DNA from: Scleromatobacter sp964418745
GTDB lineage: Bacteria; Pseudomonadota; Gammaproteobacteria; Burkholderiales; Burkholderiaceae_C
Reading direction: 5' to 3'
NCBI GenBank assembly: GCA_964418745.1
Contig: CAYQMX010000001.1
Span: 186,001-250,000 of the forward strand
DNA: 64,000 nt
Shown: positions 16,236-25,300 of the stretch, piece after piece
Layout of the letters: every line of letters starts with the position of its first letter
Position numbering within the stretch: position 1 is the first letter of the stretch
The notes under the pieces: model-generated
Database searches by the model: none
The model's input: only the letters and a program-made list of their open reading frames with translations
Told to the model about the DNA's origin: nothing
Translations under genes and position numbers: made by a program

Positions 16236-17822
16236 TCAATGCCTGAAGTGGCGGGTGCCGGTCAGCACCATGGCGATGCCGCGTTCGTCGGCGGCGTTGA
16301 TCACTTCCTCGTCGCGCATCGAGCCGCCCGGCTGGATGACGCAGGTGGCGCCGGCGTCGCAGACCACGTCCAGACCATCGCGGAACGGGAAGAACGCGTC
16401 GCTGGCCACCGCGGTGCCCTTGAGCGACAGGCCGGCGTTCTCGGCCTTGATGCCGGCGATGCGCGCGGAATCGATGCGGCTCATCTGGCCGGCGCCCACG
16501 CCCATGGTCATGCCGCCGGCGCAGAAGACGATGGCGTTGCTCTTGACGAACTTGGCCACCTTCCAGGCGAACATCAGGTCGACCAGTTGCTCGGCCGTCG
16601 GCTGCACCTTGGTGACCACCTTCAGCTCGGACGCCGGCACGTTGCGGGAGTCGGTGGACTGCAGCAGCACGCCGCCACCCACGCGCTTGAAGTCGAGCAC
16701 GTTCATGGCCGCGGCGCCCGCGGGCAGCGGCACCTCCAGCACGCGCACGTTCTGCTTGGCGGCGAAGATCGCGCGCGCCTCCGGCGAGACCGCCGGCGCG
16801 ATCACCACCTCGACGAACTGGCGCACCACGGCTTCGGCGGCGGCGCCGTCGAGGGGGCGGTTGAAGGCGATGATGCCGCCGAAGGCCGAGGTCGGGTCGG
16901 TCTTGAAGGCCTTGGCGTAGGCCTCGGCGACGCTGGCGCCGATGGCCACGCCGCACGGGTTGGCGTGCTTGACGATGACGCAGGCCGGCACGTCGAAGGT
17001 CTTGACGCATTCCCACGCCGCGTCGGAGTCGGCGATGTTGTTGAACGACAGCTCCTTGCCCTGCAGCTGGTGCCAGCCGGCCAGCGTGCCGGCCACCGGC
17101 TGCGCGTCGCGGTAGAACGCCGCGCTCTGGTGCGGGTTCTCGCCGTAGCGCATGTCCTGCACCTTGGTGAGCTGCAGCGTGAACGTGGCGGGGAATTCGC
17201 CGCGCGCGGGCACGGCCTCGCCGTGCAGCTCGGCGTCGGGGGCCAGCGCGGTGAGGTAGTTGGTGATCATGCCGTCGTAGGCCGCGGTGTGGGCGAACAC
17301 CTTCTTCGCGAGCGCGAACTTGGTCTTGCGCTGCAGGCCGGCGGGCGACCTGAGCTCGGCCAGCACCTGCGGGTAGTCGGCCGGGTCGATGACCACGGCG
17401 ACGTCCTGCCAGTTCTTGGCGGCGGCGCGCAGCATCGCGGGGCCGCCGATGTCGATGTTCTCGATGGCGTCCTCCAGCGTGCAGTCGGCGCGCGCGGTGG
17501 CCTTGGCGAACGGGTACAGGTTGATGATGAGCAGGTCGATGGTGCCGATGCCGTGTTCCTTCAGCGCGGCCATGTGCTCGGGCACGTCGCGGCGCGCCAG
17601 CAGGCCGCCGTGCACGCGCGGGTGCAGCGTCTTCACGCGGCCGTCCAGCATCTCGGGAAAGCCGGTGATTTCCGAGACCTCGGTCACGGGCAGGCCGCTC
17701 TCGGCCAGCAGCTTGGCCGTGCCGCCGGTGGACAGCAGCTTCACGCCGCTTTCGTGCAGCGTGCGGGCGAAGTCGACGATGCCGGTCTTGTCGGATACGG
17801 AGAGCAGGGCGGTGAGGGACAT
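16236..17822 (-). CDS. purH: Bifunctional AICAR transformylase / IMP cyclohydrolase
   Basis: Cytoplasmic enzyme for the last two steps of purine synthesis: formylation of AICAR using 10-formyl-THF, then ring closure to IMP. The 528 residues show the N-terminal cyclohydrolase (MGS-like) domain (VSDKTGIVDFAR, LLSTGGTAKLL, TLHPRVHGGLL) and the C-terminal transformylase with KHANPCGVAIG and SAFGGIIAFNRPL. It lies 100 bases downstream of fis on the same strand, in the conserved betaproteobacterial order dusB-fis-purH. Confidence 0.98.
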   Translation of the reverse strand: MSLTALLSVSDKTGIVDFARTLHESGVKLLSTGGTAKLLAESGLPVTEVSEITGFPEMLDGRVKTLHPRVHGGLLARRDVPEHMAALKEHGIGTIDLLIINLYPFAKATARADCTLEDAIENIDIGGPAMLRAAAKNWQDVAVVIDPADYPQVLAELRSPAGLQRKTKFALAKKVFAHTAAYDGMITNYLTALAPDAELHGEAVPARGEFPATFTLQLTKVQDMRYGENPHQSAAFYRDAQPVAGTLAGWHQLQGKELSFNNIADSDAAWECVKTFDVPACVIVKHANPCGVAIGASVAEAYAKAFKTDPTSAFGGIIAFNRPLDGAAAEAVVRQFVEVVIAPAVSPEARAIFAAKQNVRVLEVPLPAGAAAMNVLDFKRVGGGVLLQSTDSRNVPASELKVVTKVQPTAEQLVDLMFAWKVAKFVKSNAIVFCAGGMTMGVGAGQMSRIDSARIAGIKAENAGLSLKGTAVASDAFFPFRDGLDVVCDAGATCVIQPGGSMRDEEVINAADERGIAMVLTGTRHFRH

Positions 17823-17922
17823 GGTGCGGTGCGGCGCGAAGCCGTCAGGAGGAATGGAAAAGGGGGAAGGGCGGCGGACGCAGCTTGCGCCCGAAGCGGG
17901 CGGCCCGGGCCGGGGGCGAACC

Positions 17923-18162
17923 CTATTGGTCGACGAGCTTGTGTTCGAGCAGCTTGCGCCGCAGGGTGTTGCGGTTGATGCCCAGCCACTCGGCGGCCTT
18001 GCTCTGGTTGCCGTCGGCGTGGCGCAGCACGACGTCGAGCAGCGGCTTTTCGACCGTGCTGAGGAACATCTCGTGCATCGAGTTCGGCTCGACCCCGTGC
18101 AGGTCCTTGAAGTACTGCTCCAGCGTCTCGCGGACGCAGGCTTCGATCTGTTTCTTGCTCAT
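17923..18162 (-). CDS. fis: Nucleoid-associated DNA-bending protein Fis
   Basis: A 79-residue homodimeric DNA-bending protein controlling rRNA, recombination and many promoters. The C-terminal helix-turn-helix GNQSKAAEWLGINRNTLRRK is characteristic. The N-terminal activation arm is short compared with the 98-residue enteric Fis, as is usual in betaproteobacteria. It follows dusB after 33 bases, the conserved dusB-fis operon. Confidence 0.96.
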   Translation of the reverse strand: MSKKQIEACVRETLEQYFKDLHGVEPNSMHEMFLSTVEKPLLDVVLRHADGNQSKAAEWLGINRNTLRRKLLEHKLVDQ

Positions 18163-18195
18163 GCTCTTGGCTTGTTCTGCTTTTCGGTCAGGTCT

Positions 18196-19224
18196 TCACG
18201 CTTCCTGCCGGAGCAGCGCATCGTTGGCGGCGGGCCACAGCGCGTGGCGGTCGGCCAGGCGGTCGAAGTAGTCGGTGACGCCGGCCAGCTGCGTGCGGCA
18301 GTCGGCGTGCGTGTTCATCACGGCGCGGAATTCGGGCCCGCCCGGCAGGGCGTGGACGGCCCAGCCGATGTGCTTGCGCGCGGTGAGCACGCCCAGGTGC
18401 TCGCCGTACAGGCCGTAGTGGTCGTGCAGGTGCTCGGTGAGCCAGCGCGCGACGTCGCGCGTGGCCGGCGGCGCCAGCAGCTCGCCGGTGGCCAGGAAGT
18501 GGGCGATCTCGCGGAAGATCCACGGCCGGCCCTGCGCCGCGCGGCCCACCATCAGCGCATCGGCGCCGGTGGCCCGCAGCACGGCGGCCGCCTTCGCGGG
18601 CGAATCGATGTCGCCGTTGGCGACCACGGGGATGCGCAGCGCGGCCTTGACGGCGGCGATGGTGTCGTACTCGGCGACGCCCTTGTAGCCCTGTTCGCGG
18701 GTGCGGCCGTGCACGGTGACCATCGCCACGCCGGCGCTCTCGGCCGCGCGCGCGATGCGCAGCGCGTTGCGCTCGGTGTCGCACCAGCCGGTGCGCATCT
18801 TCAGGGTGACGGGAACGTCGTGCGGGGCGCACGCGGCCACCACGGCCTCGACGATCTCGAGCGCCAGCGGCTCGTCCTGCATCAGCGCCGAGCCGGCCCA
18901 CTTGTTGCACACCTTCTTGGCCGGGCAGCCCATGTTGATGTCGATGATGCGGGCGCCGCGGTCGATGTTGTAGCGGGCGGCGTCGGCCATCATCGCGGCG
19001 TCGGTGCCGGCGATCTGCACCGAGATCGGGGCAGTCTCGCCGTCGTGGTTGGCGCGCCGCGAAGTCTTGAGCGTGTGCCACAGGTCCTTGCGCGAGGTCA
19101 CCATCTCGCTGACCGCGTAGCCCGCGCCCAGGCGCTTGCACAGCATGCGGAACGGCCGATCGGTCACCCCGGCCATGGGGGCGACGAACAGGGCATTCGG
19201 CAGCTCGATCGCGCCAATGTGCAT
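18196..19224 (-). CDS. dusB: tRNA-dihydrouridine synthase B
   Basis: FMN enzyme reducing a uridine of the tRNA D-loop. The 342 residues include the TIM-barrel start VAPMAGVTDRPFR, the Dus signature INMGCPAKKV with the catalytic Cys at 106 (KVCNKWAGSAL), LKMRTGW, HGRTREQGYKG and the FMN phosphate site ANGDI / GADALMVGRAAQG. The ATG at 19224 gives the family N-terminus MHIGAIELPN; longer in-frame upstream codons are not credible. First gene of dusB-fis(-purH). A -10-like TATACT lies about 90 bases upstream on this strand. Confidence 0.97.
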   Translation of the reverse strand: MHIGAIELPNALFVAPMAGVTDRPFRMLCKRLGAGYAVSEMVTSRKDLWHTLKTSRRANHDGETAPISVQIAGTDAAMMADAARYNIDRGARIIDINMGCPAKKVCNKWAGSALMQDEPLALEIVEAVVAACAPHDVPVTLKMRTGWCDTERNALRIARAAESAGVAMVTVHGRTREQGYKGVAEYDTIAAVKAALRIPVVANGDIDSPAKAAAVLRATGADALMVGRAAQGRPWIFREIAHFLATGELLAPPATRDVARWLTEHLHDHYGLYGEHLGVLTARKHIGWAVHALPGGPEFRAVMNTHADCRTQLAGVTDYFDRLADRHALWPAANDALLRQEA

Positions 19225-19396
19225 GGGGGTCGGGGTCTCGGGGAGGAGGAGGGCAGCGCGCCTGCTGTCGAGCGGGGTCGGGCACGGTCGATGTGCTGCA
19301 AAACGAGGCAGAAGTATAGCCCGGCGGCGCTCCCGCGTCCGTGGCGCGGACGCCGCTGGCGCGTGCGAACAAGCACGTTCGGACACAATGCGCGCC

Positions 19397-19909
19397 ATGG
19401 ATCATTGGTTCGCCGGGGTCATCGCCTGGTTGTCGCTGCCGCAGTACGGCCTGCTGACGCTGTTCGTCGTCTCCCTCGTCTCGGCCACCCTGCTGCCGCT
19501 CGGCTCCGAGCCGGCGCTGGCCGGGCTGGTGCTGATGAACCCGTCGCTGACCTGGTGGGCCATCGTCGTGGCGACGCTGGGCAACACCCTCGGCGGGGCG
19601 ATCAGCTGGGCCACCGGCTACGGCGCCGAGCGCGCCTACGAGAGCCTGGCGCACCGCAAGCCGCCCGGCCCGGCCAGCCGGCGCGCCCGGGCGCTGGTCG
19701 AGCGCTACGGCACGCGGGCCTGCCTGCTGAGCTGGCTGCCGGTCGTCGGCGATCCGCTGTGCGCGATCGCCGGCTGGCTGCGGCTGCCGTTCTGGCCCTG
19801 CGTCGGCTACATGGCCATCGGCAAGTTCCTGCGCTACCTGTTCTACACCACCGCGCTGGTCTGGCTGTGGCCCTTCGTGAAGCCCTGGTTCCAGGCGCAC
19901 GGCGGGTGA
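19397..19909 (+). CDS. YqaA/DedA-like inner-membrane protein
   Basis: A 170-residue membrane protein of the SNARE-associated/DedA-like YqaA family. Spans include YGLLTLFVVSLVSATLLPLG, LTWWAIVVATLGNTLGGAI and a C-terminal hairpin. Family landmarks are GSEPALAGLV, GYGAERAY, LLSWLPVVGDPLCAIAGWLR and GKFLRY. Homologues are implicated in lipid flipping and envelope homeostasis (family knowledge); this one is untested. It is divergent from dusB. An in-frame ATG nine bases upstream is an alternative start. Confidence 0.9.
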   Translation: MDHWFAGVIAWLSLPQYGLLTLFVVSLVSATLLPLGSEPALAGLVLMNPSLTWWAIVVATLGNTLGGAISWATGYGAERAYESLAHRKPPGPASRRARALVERYGTRACLLSWLPVVGDPLCAIAGWLRLPFWPCVGYMAIGKFLRYLFYTTALVWLWPFVKPWFQAHGG

Positions 19910-20001
19910 ACGGCCCGCGCCGGGGCATTCCGGGCAAATGGGGAGGCGGGCCGGGGCGCGCGGGCGGCGAGAATGCGCCCACAGCCTTTCAGGGAGACAA
20001 G

Positions 20002-21498
20002 ATGACAACGACCGCCACGCCCTCGTACGACGCGCTCGCCGCCACCTGGCAGCGGCTGTACCGAATCGGCCACCTGCAAAGCATCTGCGCCTGGGACCAG
20101 GCCGCCAACATGCCGCCCAAGGGCAACGTGGCGCGCGGCCAGGCCATGGCCGAAGTCGCGATGCTGCTGCACGGCATGCGCACCGACCCGGCGCTGAAGA
20201 ACCATCTCGCCCGGGCCAGGGACGAGGCGCTGAGCGACGCGCAGCGCGCCAACCTGCGCGAGATCGAACGCGACTGGTTCCGCGCCAACGCGCTGCCGGC
20301 CGCGCTGGTGGAGCGCCGCGCGCTCGCCACCTCGCGCTGCGAGCACGCGTGGCGCACCCAGCGCAAGGACAACGACTGGGCCGGCTTCGCCGTCAACCTG
20401 AAGTCGGTGCTGGAAGTGGGGCGCGAGGAGGCCCGCCACCTGGCCGACCAGAGCGGCCTGTCGCCCTACGACGCGCTGATCGACCGCTACGAGCCGGGCA
20501 TGCGCGGCGCCACCGTCGAGCGCATCTTCGGCGAGGTGAAGCAGTGGCTGCCGGGCCTGATCGCAAGGATCGCGGCCCGCCAGGCCGGCGAGCGCACGCT
20601 GACACCGGTCGGCCCGTTCGACCGCACCGCCCAGCGCGCGCTGTGCGAGCAGGTGATGCGCGTGCTGCAGTTCGACTTCGACGGCGGCCGGCTCGACGTC
20701 AGCTCGCATCCGTTCTCCGGCGGCGTGCCCGAGGACGTGCGACTGACCACGCGCTTTCGCGACGACGAGTTCGTGCAGAGCCTGATGGGCACCGTCCACG
20801 AGACGGGCCACGGCCGCTACGAGCAGAACCTGCCGCGAGAACTGCTGGGCCAGCCGGTGGCGGAAGCGCGCTCGATGGCCATCCACGAGAGCCAGAGCCT
20901 GTCGTTCGAGATGCAGGTGGGCTGCCATCCCGGCTTCGTCGCCCACATCGCGCCGCTGATCCGCGGGGCGTTCGGCGACCAGCCCGCGCTCGCCACCGAC
21001 AACCTGCAGCGCCTGCTTACCCGCGTGCAGCCGGGCTTCATCCGCGTCGACGCCGACGAGGTCACCTACCCGGCCCACGTCATCATGCGCTTCGAGATCG
21101 AGCGCGGGCTCATCGAGGGCCAGTACCAGGTCGACGACATCCCGGCGCTGTGGGACGAGCACATGATGAAGCTGCTGGGCGTCGACACGCGCGGCAACTA
21201 CCGCGACGGCCCGATGCAGGACGTGCACTGGCCCGAGGGCCTGTTCGGCTACTTCGCCTGCTACTCGCTGGGCGCGATGTACGCCGCGCAGTGGTTCGCC
21301 ACGATGCGCCGCCAGATCCCCGACCTCGACGCGCAGATCGCCGCCGGCGACCTGGCGCCGGTGTTCGACTGGCTGCGCGAGAACATCTGGCTGCAGGCCA
21401 GCCGCTGGACGACCGACGAACTGGCGCTGCTCGCCTCGGGCGAAACGCTGAACCCCGCGCACTTCAAGGCGCACCTGGAGCGGCGCTACCTGGGCTGA
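20002..21498 (+). CDS. M32-family metallocarboxypeptidase
   Basis: Cytoplasmic zinc carboxypeptidase of the Taq/Pfu type, releasing C-terminal residues from peptides; 498 residues, the usual length. The zinc motif HETGH is at 266-270, the family motif DVSSHPFSGG precedes it, and the third-ligand region is IHESQSLSFE. The C-terminal signature QYQVDDIPALWDEHMMK is also typical. AGGGAGA just before the ATG at 20002 is a good ribosome site. It stands alone between a YqaA-like gene and a minus-strand oxidoreductase. Confidence 0.95.
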   Translation: MTTTATPSYDALAATWQRLYRIGHLQSICAWDQAANMPPKGNVARGQAMAEVAMLLHGMRTDPALKNHLARARDEALSDAQRANLREIERDWFRANALPAALVERRALATSRCEHAWRTQRKDNDWAGFAVNLKSVLEVGREEARHLADQSGLSPYDALIDRYEPGMRGATVERIFGEVKQWLPGLIARIAARQAGERTLTPVGPFDRTAQRALCEQVMRVLQFDFDGGRLDVSSHPFSGGVPEDVRLTTRFRDDEFVQSLMGTVHETGHGRYEQNLPRELLGQPVAEARSMAIHESQSLSFEMQVGCHPGFVAHIAPLIRGAFGDQPALATDNLQRLLTRVQPGFIRVDADEVTYPAHVIMRFEIERGLIEGQYQVDDIPALWDEHMMKLLGVDTRGNYRDGPMQDVHWPEGLFGYFACYSLGAMYAAQWFATMRRQIPDLDAQIAAGDLAPVFDWLRENIWLQASRWTTDELALLASGETLNPAHFKAHLERRYLG

Positions 21499-21538
21499 GC
21501 GCGCGGCGGCGACGGCCGTGGCCGGGCGCCGGCGCCCG

Positions 21539-22174
21539 TCAGCGCAGCAGCTTGAACGCGTGCGTCCACGAGTTGTCGCGGAATCCCGGGATGCACCACA
21601 GCACGGCCAGCGGCTCGATCGCACGCGCCGCGACGGCGCTGCCCATGTCGGCCGCGTCCCAGCCCACTTCGGCCAGCAGCCGCCTGGCGACGTCCTTGGC
21701 GTCGGCGTCGTTGCCGGCGATGAACATGGTGGGCGGACCGCCCGCGAACGACGGGTCGATCATGCGCGCGGCGCCGACCGAGTTGAATGCCTTGACGAAG
21801 CGCGCCTTGGGAAACTCGCGCTGCAACTGCTCCATCAGCGATTGGCCGGGACCGGTGAAGGACGCGAGCACGCCGTCGACCGGCGGTGCGTCGGCGATCG
21901 GGTTGGTGGTGTCGAGCACGGGCTTGCCGTCCAGGCCGGCGCCGGCGTCGCGAGCCGCCTGGAGCGCGGCGCTGCCCTTGACCGCGAGCACGACCACGTC
22001 GCCGAACGCCGCCGCCTGCGCGCTGGTGGCCACGCGCGCGCCGGGCGTCCTGCCGGCGTAGTCCGCGAGCTTGGCCGCGTCTCGCGTGCCCAGCGTCACT
22101 TCGTGGCCGTGCCGGATGAATCCTGCCGCGAGGGTCTGCGCGACGATGCCTGAACCGATGATGCCGATCTTCAT
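21539..22174 (-). CDS. NADPH-dependent F420-reductase-like oxidoreductase
   Basis: A 211-residue Rossmann-fold protein resembling F420H2:NADP oxidoreductase and proC-like N-terminal domains. The nucleotide motif GIIGSGIVAQTLAAGF is at the N-terminus, followed by LGTRDAAKLADYA, a variant dinucleotide loop. Further landmarks are VVVLAVKGSA, VLDTTNPIAD and VKAFNSVGA. F420 itself is not expected in this group, so a quinone or flavin-type acceptor is plausible (inference). It is divergently arranged with a LysR-type regulator across 127 bases, which suggests that regulator controls it. Confidence 0.87.
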   Translation of the reverse strand: MKIGIIGSGIVAQTLAAGFIRHGHEVTLGTRDAAKLADYAGRTPGARVATSAQAAAFGDVVVLAVKGSAALQAARDAGAGLDGKPVLDTTNPIADAPPVDGVLASFTGPGQSLMEQLQREFPKARFVKAFNSVGAARMIDPSFAGGPPTMFIAGNDADAKDVARRLLAEVGWDAADMGSAVAARAIEPLAVLWCIPGFRDNSWTHAFKLLR

Positions 22175-22251
22175 GAGGGAACTCCTTGTGGGCGTTGCGT
22201 CCGCCGATGCGGCGGGCATGGAGCGAACTCTAGGCATGCGGTGTGTGTCTG

Positions 22252-22286
22252 GAAAGTCATTGCCGGTTGCTGCCGTAGTGACTTTC
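22252..22286. promoter_or_regulatory. Inverted repeat between the oxidoreductase and LysR genes
   Basis: A perfect 8-base inverted repeat (GAAAGTCA, 19-base centre, TGACTTTC) lies in the divergent intergenic region, its right arm 15 bases before the LysR ATG at 22302. LysR-type regulators normally bind interrupted palindromes in such positions and control both genes. The repeat is visible; binding is inference. Confidence 0.5.
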
Positions 22287-22301
22287 GGTTGAGAATGGCG
22301 C

Positions 22302-23276
22302 ATGAAGCAATTGCAGGGACTGCTCGCCCTCATCGAGGTATCGGCTGCCGGTAGCCTGGCCGGCGCCGCGCGCCGCCTGGGACTGACGCCCGCGGCGGTC
22401 AGCAAGAGCCTCGCGCGGCTGGAGGAGCAACTGGGGGTGCGGCTCGTCCAGCGCAGCACCCGCACCTCGCGCGTCACCGACGAAGGGGCGCGTTTCATCG
22501 AGAAGGCGAGCGCTGCGCTGCGCCTGCTCGACGACGCGGTCACCGAGGTCTCGCTGGCCGCTGCCAAGCCGGCCGGCGTGGTGCGGCTGTCGACCGGCGT
22601 CGCGTTCGGTCGCATGTGGGTGCTCCCCGCGCTGCCGGCGCTGGCCGAGCGCTTCCCGGCGCTGACGATCGAGGTCGAACTCGACAACACGCCGGTGGAC
22701 ATGGTCGCGAGCGGTGTCGACATCGCCATCCGCGGCGGGTCGCTGCCCGACGCGGACTACGTGAGCCGCCGCGTGTGCAAGCTGCCGCTGGTGCTCGTGG
22801 CGAGTCCGGCCTACCTGGCCCGCGCCGGCGTACCACGCGTGCACGGCGACCTCGAGCGCCATCGCTGCATCCAGTTGCGCTTTGCCGACGGCGCCCCCGC
22901 GCCGTGGCTGTTCCGCGTGAATGGACGCCGCGTGCCCGTCCTGCCGCGCGCGGCCCTGGTCGCCAACGACAGCGAGGGCGTGGTCGAGCTGGCGCTGGCC
23001 GGCGGCGGCATCACCCAGTGCGGGCTGTACCAGGCGCTGCCCGACCTGCAGGCGGGTCGCCTGAAGCTGGTGCTGGCCGACACGCACGAGGCGGGTGCGC
23101 GCGAGTTCGTGCTGGTCTATCCGCACCGCCAGTTCCTGGCGCCGCGCGTGCGCGTGGTGGCCGAGGCCCTGCTGGCGCATTTCCAGGCGACGGCCTCCCT
23201 GCACCTGCAACCCGCGGAGCTGCCGGCGTCGTTTCGCGCCGTCGAGCCGCGCTCCCGCAGCCATCGCGCCGCGTGA
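22302..23276 (+). CDS. LysR-family transcription regulator
   Basis: A 324-residue LysR regulator. The N-terminal winged HTH is KQLQGLLALIEVSAAGSLAGAARRLGLTPAAVSKSLARLEEQLGVR in outline (residues 2-47). A periplasmic-binding-protein-like effector domain follows (VRLSTGVAFGRMWVLPALP, VELDNTPVDMVASGVDIAI, ANDSEGVVELALAGGGI). It is divergent from the F420-reductase-like gene, the usual layout for a LysR regulator and its target. The Arg/Ser-rich last 15 residues are probably disordered. Confidence 0.94.
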   Translation: MKQLQGLLALIEVSAAGSLAGAARRLGLTPAAVSKSLARLEEQLGVRLVQRSTRTSRVTDEGARFIEKASAALRLLDDAVTEVSLAAAKPAGVVRLSTGVAFGRMWVLPALPALAERFPALTIEVELDNTPVDMVASGVDIAIRGGSLPDADYVSRRVCKLPLVLVASPAYLARAGVPRVHGDLERHRCIQLRFADGAPAPWLFRVNGRRVPVLPRAALVANDSEGVVELALAGGGITQCGLYQALPDLQAGRLKLVLADTHEAGAREFVLVYPHRQFLAPRVRVVAEALLAHFQATASLHLQPAELPASFRAVEPRSRSHRAA

Positions 23277-23289
23277 GCGGGCGCCGCAC

Positions 23290-24576
23290 TCAGGCCGGGG
23301 CCAGCGACGCCTGCAGTTCGTCCAGCACCCCGCCCAGGCGCCGCAGCGCGCCCCCCAGCCGGTCGGGCGACACGTCGTGCCACGCCGGCGTCAGCCGCGG
23401 CGCGGAGGTGACCAGGCGCCGCTTCGGGTCGTCCAGCAGCGCGTCGTCGATCCAGATGCCGTGCGGCTCGAACATGGCGTGCAGCGCGCGGCGGCGCTTG
23501 CGCAGGTCGCTGCGGGTGGACTGGTAGGCGTGTTCGGCCAGGTGGCGGCGCGCCGAGTAGCTGAAGGTGTTGGCGCCGAACATCTCGGGGTCGCGGTGGT
23601 CGGGCTCGAACAGGGCGATGTCGACGTCGGGGTGGCTCAGGCCGTAGCCCGCCATGCCCAGTTCCAGCCGCGAGTGGATCAGCGAGCGGAAGCTCTGGCT
23701 GGCCACCAGCGGCAGGCCGCCCTCGACGAGGTTGGGGATCGCGCCGGTGCCCAGGCGCACCGCGTGCGTGGGCGCGTAGGTGGCGTCGAACGGCACCAGC
23801 GGGTTCAGGCACAGCACCAGGTCGATGTCCTGGTCCAGCAGCACCCGCGCATGCAGGGTCTTCTTCAGCGCCCCGTCCACGTAGTGGCGCTGGCCGATGC
23901 ACACCGGCGGGTACAGCCCGGGCAGCGCGGCGCTGGCGGTGACCGCGCGCGAGATCGGCACGTCGTCCCAGCCGGGCAGGCCGAACGGGGCGACGGCGCC
24001 GGTGTCCAGGTCGGTGGCCACCAGCACCAGCGGGCGCCGGAGCTGGCGGAAGTCGTCGGTGCGTCCCGGGGCCGAGAACGCCGCGTGCAGGTGGGCCTCG
24101 ATCGGCGCGTTGCTGAACACGCCGGTGGGCAGCGCCCGCCCGAGCTGCTCGATCACCTCCACGCTGGACGCCTGGCCCAGCGCCACGTTCCAGGCCGAGC
24201 GCGCCACCAGCCGCGGCAGCATGCGCAGGCGCTCGCCGTACTCGCGCCAGGCCGGGTGCACGAAGATGGACGGGTGGATCAGGTCGTCGTCGCCGCCCTC
24301 GTTCTGGATGAAGGCGGTGCACAGCTGGCGCGGCGTCATCCCGTTGGCCAGGCCCGCGGCGATGAAGCCGCCGGCCGAGATGCCGACGTAGCCGTCCATG
24401 CGCGTGAAGTCGATGCCCACCAGCGTCTCCTCCAGCGCGCACAGCGCGCCGATCTCCCAGATGGCCCCCAGCGGACCGCCGCCGGCCAGCGCCAGGCCCA
24501 CGCGCGCGCCCTTGCGGCGCATGGCGCGGGACAGGGAGGCGGGGGCGGGCGCGCGAGCGCGGCGGGTCGGGGTCAT
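23290..24576 (-). CDS. Patatin-like phospholipase / serine hydrolase
   Basis: A 428-residue patatin-family lipid hydrolase. The oxyanion loop LAGGGPLGAIWEIG, the nucleophile elbow GISAGG with Ser at 67, and the catalytic Asp in YVDGALKKT form the Ser-Asp dyad. A long C-terminal part with many basic residues (RSDLRKRRRALHAMF) is typical of a bacterial predicted phospholipase subgroup. There is no signal peptide, so it is cytoplasmic or membrane-peripheral. A terminator hairpin lies upstream, between it and the phasin gene. Proximity to the phasin raises a granule lipid/PHA role as a possibility only. Confidence 0.9.
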   Translation of the reverse strand: MTPTRRARAPAPASLSRAMRRKGARVGLALAGGGPLGAIWEIGALCALEETLVGIDFTRMDGYVGISAGGFIAAGLANGMTPRQLCTAFIQNEGGDDDLIHPSIFVHPAWREYGERLRMLPRLVARSAWNVALGQASSVEVIEQLGRALPTGVFSNAPIEAHLHAAFSAPGRTDDFRQLRRPLVLVATDLDTGAVAPFGLPGWDDVPISRAVTASAALPGLYPPVCIGQRHYVDGALKKTLHARVLLDQDIDLVLCLNPLVPFDATYAPTHAVRLGTGAIPNLVEGGLPLVASQSFRSLIHSRLELGMAGYGLSHPDVDIALFEPDHRDPEMFGANTFSYSARRHLAEHAYQSTRSDLRKRRRALHAMFEPHGIWIDDALLDDPKRRLVTSAPRLTPAWHDVSPDRLGGALRRLGGVLDELQASLAPA

Positions 24577-24658
24577 CGAGGGCTTTCGTTGGGCGTCCGG
24601 GGGTGTTTCGACGGCGGTTCGGCAGTTCACGTGCCCGCAACGGCCGCCCGCAAACGAC

Positions 24659-24689
24659 AAAGGCGCCTGCGTGTCACGCGGGCGCCTTT
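24659..24689. terminator. Hairpin terminator downstream of the phasin gene
   Basis: The arms AAAGGCGCC and GGCGCCTTT flank a short GC-rich centre, so the stem is bounded by an A-run and a T-run and can act in either direction. It lies between the phasin stop (24746) and the start of the patatin gene (24576), so it would end the minus-strand phasin transcript. Confidence 0.8.
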
Positions 24690-24745
24690 CGGGGCGGGCG
24701 AGCCGCGGGCGGGGCGTGCGCCCGGGCCGCGGTCAAGGGGGCTGG

Positions 24746-25300
24746 TCAGGCGGCCGTGGCGGCGGTCTTGCGCGGGGCGCGCTTGGCGGCGGCCTTCTTC
24801 GCCGGCGCCTTCGCGGCAGCCTTCCTGGCCGGCGCCTTGGCGGCGGCCTGGGGCGCGGCGGCCTTCGGCGACTTCGACAGCCTGGCCACGGCCGCGCTCA
24901 GTTCCTCGACGCGGCGCGTCAGTTCGGCCACGTCCTTGGCGGTGGGCACGCCCAGCTTGCCGAGGGCCTTGGCGGTGCGCTCCTCGAAGATGTTCTCGAG
25001 CTTGTCCCAGGAGGCGCCGGCCTTGCTGGTGACTTCCGAGGCCATCGAGCTCACCTTGCCGGTGACGTCGCCCAGCTTCTCTTCGGCGACGGCCTGCGTC
25101 TTGCGCTGCAGGCTGACGCCTTCCTTGACGAGCGCGTCGAACACCTTGCCGCCTTCGGCCTGGGCCTTGGCGAAGGCGCCCATGCCGGCCAGCCAGATCT
25201 GCTGCGCCGATTCCTTGACGGAGTTGGCGAGCTGGCTATCGAGCACGCCAGCGGGGGAGGCGGCCTTCTTGGCGGCGATCTTGGAGAGCTTCTTGACCAT
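24746..25300 (-). CDS. Phasin with histone-like Ala/Lys/Pro tail
   Basis: A 184-residue protein coating polyhydroxyalkanoate granules. The phasin core (about residues 15-130) is amphipathic and helical: VKESAQQIWLAGMGAFAKAQ, GGKVFDALVKEGVSLQR, AGASWDKLENIFEER. A short coiled coil follows (LTRRVEELSAAVARL). The last 45 residues are Ala/Lys/Pro repeats such as AAKAPAKKAAAKRAPRK, like the DNA-binding tail of PhaF, which could tie granules to the nucleoid. It is monocistronic, ends in a hairpin terminator and is divergent from an acyl-CoA reductase gene. Confidence 0.9.
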   Translation of the reverse strand: MVKKLSKIAAKKAASPAGVLDSQLANSVKESAQQIWLAGMGAFAKAQAEGGKVFDALVKEGVSLQRKTQAVAEEKLGDVTGKVSSMASEVTSKAGASWDKLENIFEERTAKALGKLGVPTAKDVAELTRRVEELSAAVARLSKSPKAAAPQAAAKAPARKAAAKAPAKKAAAKRAPRKTAATAA

